Source: Euprymna scolopes (taxonomy: Eukaryota > Mollusca > Cephalopoda > Sepiida > Sepiolidae). From it: a DNA stretch of 25,279 nucleotides. Positions 21,141 to 25,279 of the stretch are shown here, in pieces. Location of the stretch: NCBI GenBank assembly GCA_024364805.1, contig CM044491.1, forward strand, positions 86,885,692-86,910,970, in the 5' to 3' direction. The notes under the pieces were generated by a model. It made no database searches, was not told the origin of the DNA, and saw only the letters and a list, made by a program, of their open reading frames with translations. The translations under genes were made by a program, and so were the position numbers. Position 1 is the stretch's first letter; each line of letters starts with the position of its first letter.

Positions 21141-21594
21141 TGTTCGAATCTTTCAACCGGCGGTTATTGAGTTTCTTTGAAATGATGATTCCCGAAAGGT
21201 TGAAACACTAGTGTCTATAGGTATTAGGATGATAATAGTAATAATTATTTGCGCCCCTTTTAGAACTCGGTTCTCATCGTTGAGCACATTACGTTATTTT
21301 TTTTTAAATGTCGCTTACTTAGCCGACGTGCATAGATCGCGATATTATAATTATTTGGTCACTCAAGATCTTTTTGGGTGACATTTACGTTTTATAAACG
21401 TTACTTTTGCCTACATTTTCATTGAAAGAATAAACCCCCTAATGTACATGTTTCATTGTTCTGGACATAACTAAAATCAAATTAGGTCTCGTTTGACTGA
21501 AATTGCCAATCGGTACATCAATGTAATATTTCTCCTCGCCATTTCATATGGCATAGAAATAATGTTATTGCTGCTAAGAAATTAAAATTTAATT
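21141..21594. other. Unassigned DNA, no gene seen
   Basis: Mixed-composition sequence with no recognised motif or open frame. Confidence 0.5.
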
Positions 21595-21595
21595 G

Positions 21596-21669
<74 letters not shown>
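21595..21669. repeat. (TA)n-(TG)n compound microsatellite
   Basis: About 11 TA units lead into about 26 TG units. The minus-strand frame over it is the repeat read as Thr-His. Confidence 0.97.
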
Positions 21670-21670
<1 letters not shown>

Positions 21671-21819
21671 GCTCAGGTGAAAAATAGCATGGGTAGTCAT
21701 TCTTCGATTGCCAAGAATATGTCGCAAATATGCTGTCTGCTTTAAACATCAATAGTAAATTTGTCTGTTTAGGCTCCCTGGATTTGACGACGCTTCTTAC
21801 TCCGACAGCATCAACGTAA

Positions 21820-22830
21820 GATTTTTTCTAAGGATGTATACACTACTATTCGGCCGGTAGACTCACTGCGTCCTAGAATGTATGGCTTGCCCAAGGTACA
21901 CAAGGTTGATACTCAATTAAGACCAATCTTGTCAACGTTGGATTCGGCCTAAGTAAATTTTGCTAAAAGGCTGGATGTAATTCTCGCACTAGTATTTTTT
22001 TTCATTCAACTTATTGCACTACTCTGTCCATTTACCATCGACTATTAAAGATTTTTACCCCACTACAAATCCCTGTTATATTCTTTTTTTCAACATAAAC
22101 AAGTTGTTTACTAATGTCCTTTTGACCAGGTTATTAATATCTGAGCTGAATTTCTTTTTAAAAGCCCCGGTCGCCTCCCCTCTTTTTCTGAGGCTGTGTT
22201 AGTTGAACTTGCTGAACTTGCTTTAACAAGTTATGTATCGCAAGATTGAAGATATATGTATGGGCATCTCGTTCGGTCCAACTATTGCCAACATTTTGCT
22301 GGGTTTTTGGAACAGTTATTATTTAATAAATTCCTAATAAAAGCTTTTTACATACGTTTCGCCTAATAAAAGCTTTTTACATACGTTTCGCCGACGACAC
22401 TTCTGCCCATTTCGCGACACATGATGAATTATTGAATTACAATGAGGGTGGAAAAAGATAATTCTCTCTTTTTTTAAGATGTTTTAGCTTATAAATGTGG
22501 GGGTTCCTTTGCACCGTCTATTTATAGAAAGCTCACATTTACTTATCTTTACATCAGTAGAGATCCTTTCACGGCAACGACTATAAACTCCACGATATTA
22601 GAAACCTAACTCATTAGGCACGTGTTATTAGTCCCACCTCTTGCATCGCTTCTGAAATCAATAGCATTAAAAGGATGTTTATTATGAATTTATTGGTTAA
22701 TGAGTTTATCAACAAAATATGAACCCTTTTCTGGGTCGCCTAAATGTAGTCTGTCGAGACTTCCGGTATATCTTAGGTTGTTTTGGATCGGTTAAACAGA
22801 ACTGATAGGAAAAAGATTTTTAAAAATACG
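21820..22830 (+). mobile_element. Penelope-like element reverse transcriptase fossil
   Basis: Protein-like segments in Penelope order are spread over the three plus frames. RPRMYGLPKVHKVDTQLRPI (about 21868-21930) matches the class signature YGLPKxHK...LRPI. NINKLFTNV (about 22095) matches the 'sFDVxSLFTNV' block. MGISFGPTIANILLGF (about 22260) matches the 'MGSPLGPTLANIF' block. FADDT (about 22388) is the active-site region, and IYRKLTFT (about 22524) matches the hallmark 'YRKPTFT'. IKRMFIMNLLVNEFI follows near 22670 and PVYLRLFWIG near 22765. The copy is heavily broken. No GIY-YIG endonuclease is visible downstream, so it is truncated on that side. It may or may not be the same family as the foldback at 4349-6339, because the two keep different domains. 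Confidence 0.82.
22333..22390. repeat. 29-bp perfect tandem duplication
   Basis: Two adjacent identical 29-bp units (22333-22361, 22362-22390) begin CCTAATAAAAGC and end ACGTTTCG. They sit just before the FADDT region of the Penelope-like fossil. Perfect identity inside a decayed element implies a young slippage or template-switch event, or an assembly artefact. Confidence 0.95.
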
Positions 22831-22843
22831 TACGGTAAGAAAT

Positions 22844-22966
22844 AAAGCGAGGATCTTAGAAAATTCCCCATCATTCCAGTGATTATAGGATCTACTGCAC
22901 TTATTAAAGAGACTTACAAAAGATTAGCTGGCTTTACATGGTTAAGCAAAATCAAGCGAGATTAAA
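22844..22966 (+). mobile_element. LINE-like C-terminal scrap
   Basis: A short frame reads SEDLRKFPIIPVIIG followed by STALIKETYKRLAGFT (about 22850-22950). The IPVIIG...block resembles a conserved 'vIPVVIGALG' motif that I recall near the C-terminus of some non-LTR reverse-transcriptase proteins. It follows the Penelope-like fossil within tens of bases, so either the two elements are nested or adjacent, or the motif is chance. Low confidence. Confidence 0.3.
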
Positions 22967-22975
22967 ACAGTTGCG

Positions 22976-23635
22976 GTCAAAGACACGATTAGAATCATAA
23001 AATATCTCTCCTCTAGAAAATATGGTGAATATCTGCATGCAGTAAGATTCTATATCCTTTGCTAGAAAAATGCTAAAAACTTTTAAAAGTAGATATACAT
23101 AGGTACACAAACACGCACATACATAGGTTGGTAAAAATTCTGACTTATATTATTTTTTTTGACAAAAATATCCATTGTGAAATTAGAGAGTCAAAGAAAT
23201 TTTATCTCTAAACACTTAATGATACGAGAGATATATAATGTGATGTTTTCATTAATATAGTAAGGTTTTTGTGGTTTTATATATTTTCCTCTCTTGTGGG
23301 ATAATATGTACTTGTATGTGAAATTTTTCTAGCTTAAATTGCTGATTTACGATTATCCCATAAGAAAAAATTAAGATTACGAATTCAGAGATTTTACGAA
23401 TTCAGAGATTTTCTGTGATAATTCAACGACCCTCTAATTTTAAATGCATTATATGTTATTCAAATAGCTGCTCACAGAATGTGCAAAACGTTATCGACCT
23501 CAAATGCAGTTGAAACCATATATGCTAGTAAATTGTAAATCGTATGATTTCTAAATGGGATTATGTATAAGATTACCCCTGGTATTTCACGATTATAATA
23601 ATGTTTAATCTAAAAACATTCCCCGTCTTTATACA
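22976..23635. other. AT-rich DNA with a small tandem duplication
   Basis: No gene is seen. A perfect 17-bp tandem duplication, TTACGAATTCAGAGATT twice (23377-23393 and 23394-23410), lies within it. Confidence 0.55.
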
Positions 23636-23690
23636 AACACACACACACACATGCACATATATATACATATATATATATACATACATATAA
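23636..23690. repeat. (AC)n-(AT)n microsatellite
   Basis: An AC run is followed by interrupted TA/CATA units. It ends exactly where LINE copy 2 begins, so the LINE's truncated 5' end joins a microsatellite. Confidence 0.93.
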
Positions 23691-23812
23691 ACCACAAAGC
23701 CAAGCTCTTAGCCAAGAACTTTGTAGCTAATTCTACCCTAAGCTGCCAAGGTCGCTAACTCCCAGTATTTCCTCTTATATCAGAAAACACTATATGCGGC
23801 ATACACATATAT

Positions 23813-24082
23813 GTGCGTGATGTTGCCAAACCAGTCAAAACACTTAACTCCAGTAAAGTAACTGACGGCCTTCGTACTATATTGCTAAAAAAGCTTCAAC
23901 CAGAACTAGCTCCCATACTTACAAAGCTGTTTAAGTGTTGTCTTAAGGCGAAATACACAACATCCTGCAAAACCGCGTCAGTATGCCCTGCATGTAAGAA
24001 TTCAGATGATCGCTCATCTCCCCTTCAGCACAGACCTAAAATCTCTTGTACATCAAAAGTACGTTACTGGAATTTGTGTTAA
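23813..24082 (+). pseudogene. LINE reverse transcriptase fragment, copy 2
   Basis: This 89-codon piece has MRDVAKPVKTLNSSKVTDGL and LQPELAPILTKLFKCCLKAK, followed by VCPACKNSDDRSSPLQHRP, which matches the 'VPVFKNSG..S.P.NYRPIS' block of the family. It aligns with 18370-18100 of the minus-strand copy. It is a decayed fragment with no start of its own. Confidence 0.88.
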
Positions 24083-24666
24083 ATAGATAACTAGTCAACC
24101 ACCTCAGCAAAAATAACATTTTTAGTGTCATACAATATGGTTTCCGTTCTTCTAAATCTACTACAGGTGTGCTTACGGTTATATCTCATAGGATCAGCGA
24201 ATCTCTTGATGGAGGCTTCCTTTCTAATGCAGTTGCTCTTGACATATCAAAGCCCTTTGATAGAGTATAAAATAAAGGTCTACTTCACAAGATCTCCAGT
24301 TACGGTATAGCTGAAAATGTCTTCTCAAGTATTAAATCATTTCTCTCTGATAGGTTCTTAAATTTGTGACAGCTGGGCAGAAATCAGAAGCTTACAGTAT
24401 TAATGCTGGAGTCAATCAGTGGTCAATGCTGAGCCCAACACTCTTCTTAATCAACATCAATGCTCTTCCAAATGATATCCTTAGATCATTCATACGCATT
24501 TATCTTGAGGAAACTATCATCATGGCAGTACATCAAAAACCGTAATCGACCAAGTTCTCTTTGATTCTCTCTCCTCTGATTTTGAGCATGGGCCACAAGA
24601 GAGAAAAGGGTACCTGGTTACCTTTAATGCATCTAATGCGTTTATCCCCATCTGACATCAATTGAA

Positions 24667-24951
24667 ATGAATGGCTCTCATCTCTGGAAGGCTTCATGTT
24701 TTGACAAGCTTCCGGGCTTCTCCATTACTCCTGATCTGAAATTGAATACGTACATCAAATATGTTACCTATATCCCTGAGGAAATGGTGGGACCCTTCTA
24801 TCAATCCAGTAGATATCTCACTGCTGATGCAATTCTCGTCCTATATATGAGCCAGGTACGTCCAAAGGTGGAGTACTGTTGCCATATCTGGGCAGGAGCT
24901 GCTAGAAAAAACTTAACCTGCCTTAACAGATTTCTAGACCTCGTAGTCTAG
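24667..24951 (+). pseudogene. LINE reverse transcriptase C-terminal fragment, copy 2
   Basis: This 94-codon piece covers the thumb and beyond: MNGSHLWKASCFDKLPGFS (family 'FKMLGLTF'), then LYMSQVRPKVEYCCHIWAGA and LTCLNRF. The matching part of the minus-strand copy is 17480-17200. Downstream remnants (PHRTDFVILFLFYRYF; near the end LQVQRKQDLDEP) continue in other frames to the window edge. Confidence 0.88.
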
Positions 24952-25279
24952 TGAAAAATGTTCTTTTCTCTTCCCTGCAACCTCTTCCTCACAGAACAGA
25001 CTTTGTGATACTGTTTCTGTTTTATCGTTATTTTCGACGCAACTGCTCGCCTGACGTCTCCCCCTGGTCAAACTTTAACGAGAAACACTCGTCTAGCTAA
25101 AAACACTATCAATAATTTCTCCAACTCTTTATCTGTGCCTAAACCTTAACGTAGAATTCCTTAACAAAGCTTCTTTCTTAGAACTGGACATTTGTGAAAC
25201 TCTATTTCAGTTGCCTGCTTTCCGGCTAGCAATAATATCGTCGTCTTCAAGTCCAACGTAAACAAGATCTTGATGAGCC

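Larger units (their letters stand above)
23692..25279 (+). mobile_element. Jockey/CR1-group LINE, second copy, 5'-truncated, runs off the window
   Basis: Same family as the minus-strand LINE at 16840-19700, in the opposite orientation. Nucleotide matches start near 23692 (CACAAAGCCAAGCTCTT against ACAAAGCCAAACTCTT) and continue to the window end. Protein pieces are YVRDVAKPVKTLNSSKVTDG, then LQPELAPILTKLFKCCLK (about 23897-23950), the QYGFRSSKSTTG-type block near 24140, MLSPTLFLINI near 24430, and YMSQVRPKVEYCCHIWAGAA (about 24840-24905). The active site region near 24500 reads IYLEETII in place of YADDTTIY, so the catalytic aspartates are lost. The endonuclease is missing. The element is at the 3' end of its coding region when the window stops. 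Confidence 0.92.

Noticed and set aside
20821-21180. The longest clean plus-strand open frame outside the LINE/Penelope remnants and the gap (119 codons).
   Set aside because: It overlaps the probable retroelement tail and its ACAGAC-rich tract, has no domain, and ends in non-coding-like sequence. Chance is the simplest reading.

Overview
This window looks like non-coding DNA from an animal genome. It is AT-rich, has long pure (TA)n runs at eight or more places, and contains a 597-base run of N that marks an assembly gap. No host exon, tRNA, rRNA, operon or CRISPR array can be supported. The open frames are short and most are noise. The mix of Penelope-like elements, a Jockey/CR1-group LINE and long (TA)n/(TG)n tracts suits a marine invertebrate, perhaps a mollusc such as a cephalopod. 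The taxon is inference; no gene here proves it.

Layout. Positions 1-4348 are mostly featureless AT-rich DNA with (TA)n tracts at 1-27 and 2714-2795, plus one unassigned richer block at 3530-3780. Positions 4349-6339 hold the most striking structure: two 5'-truncated Penelope-like retroelement copies joined head to head. They form a foldback with arms of about 0.9 kb and a loop of about 140 bp. The right copy keeps the Cys-rich CNC...CPL motif and a readable GIY-YIG endonuclease tail. Positions 6430-7690 are microsatellites with a GC-richer repeat-edge motif. Positions 7691-16435 are largely unassigned, with a dispersed direct repeat (8171-8260 and 9889-9985), the gap (11691-12287) and a near-perfect 24-bp-arm hairpin (13075-13124).

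From 16436 to the end the window is mostly dead retroelements. A nearly full-length Jockey/CR1-type LINE lies on the minus strand (core 16840-19700; possible 3' UTR down to the (GA)n/(TA)n at 16436-16511; possible 5' part up to about 20320). A probable retroelement 3' tail lies at about 20820-21140. A Penelope-like reverse transcriptase fossil lies at about 21820-22830, followed by a different LINE-like scrap. A second, 5'-truncated copy of the same LINE lies on the plus strand from about 23692 and runs off the window end. The two LINE copies face opposite ways.

Nothing suggests genes working together as a pathway. The biology is transposon decay, and two inverted retroelement pairs could give double-stranded RNA if transcribed. 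Family calls rest on motifs read by eye, without database searches.
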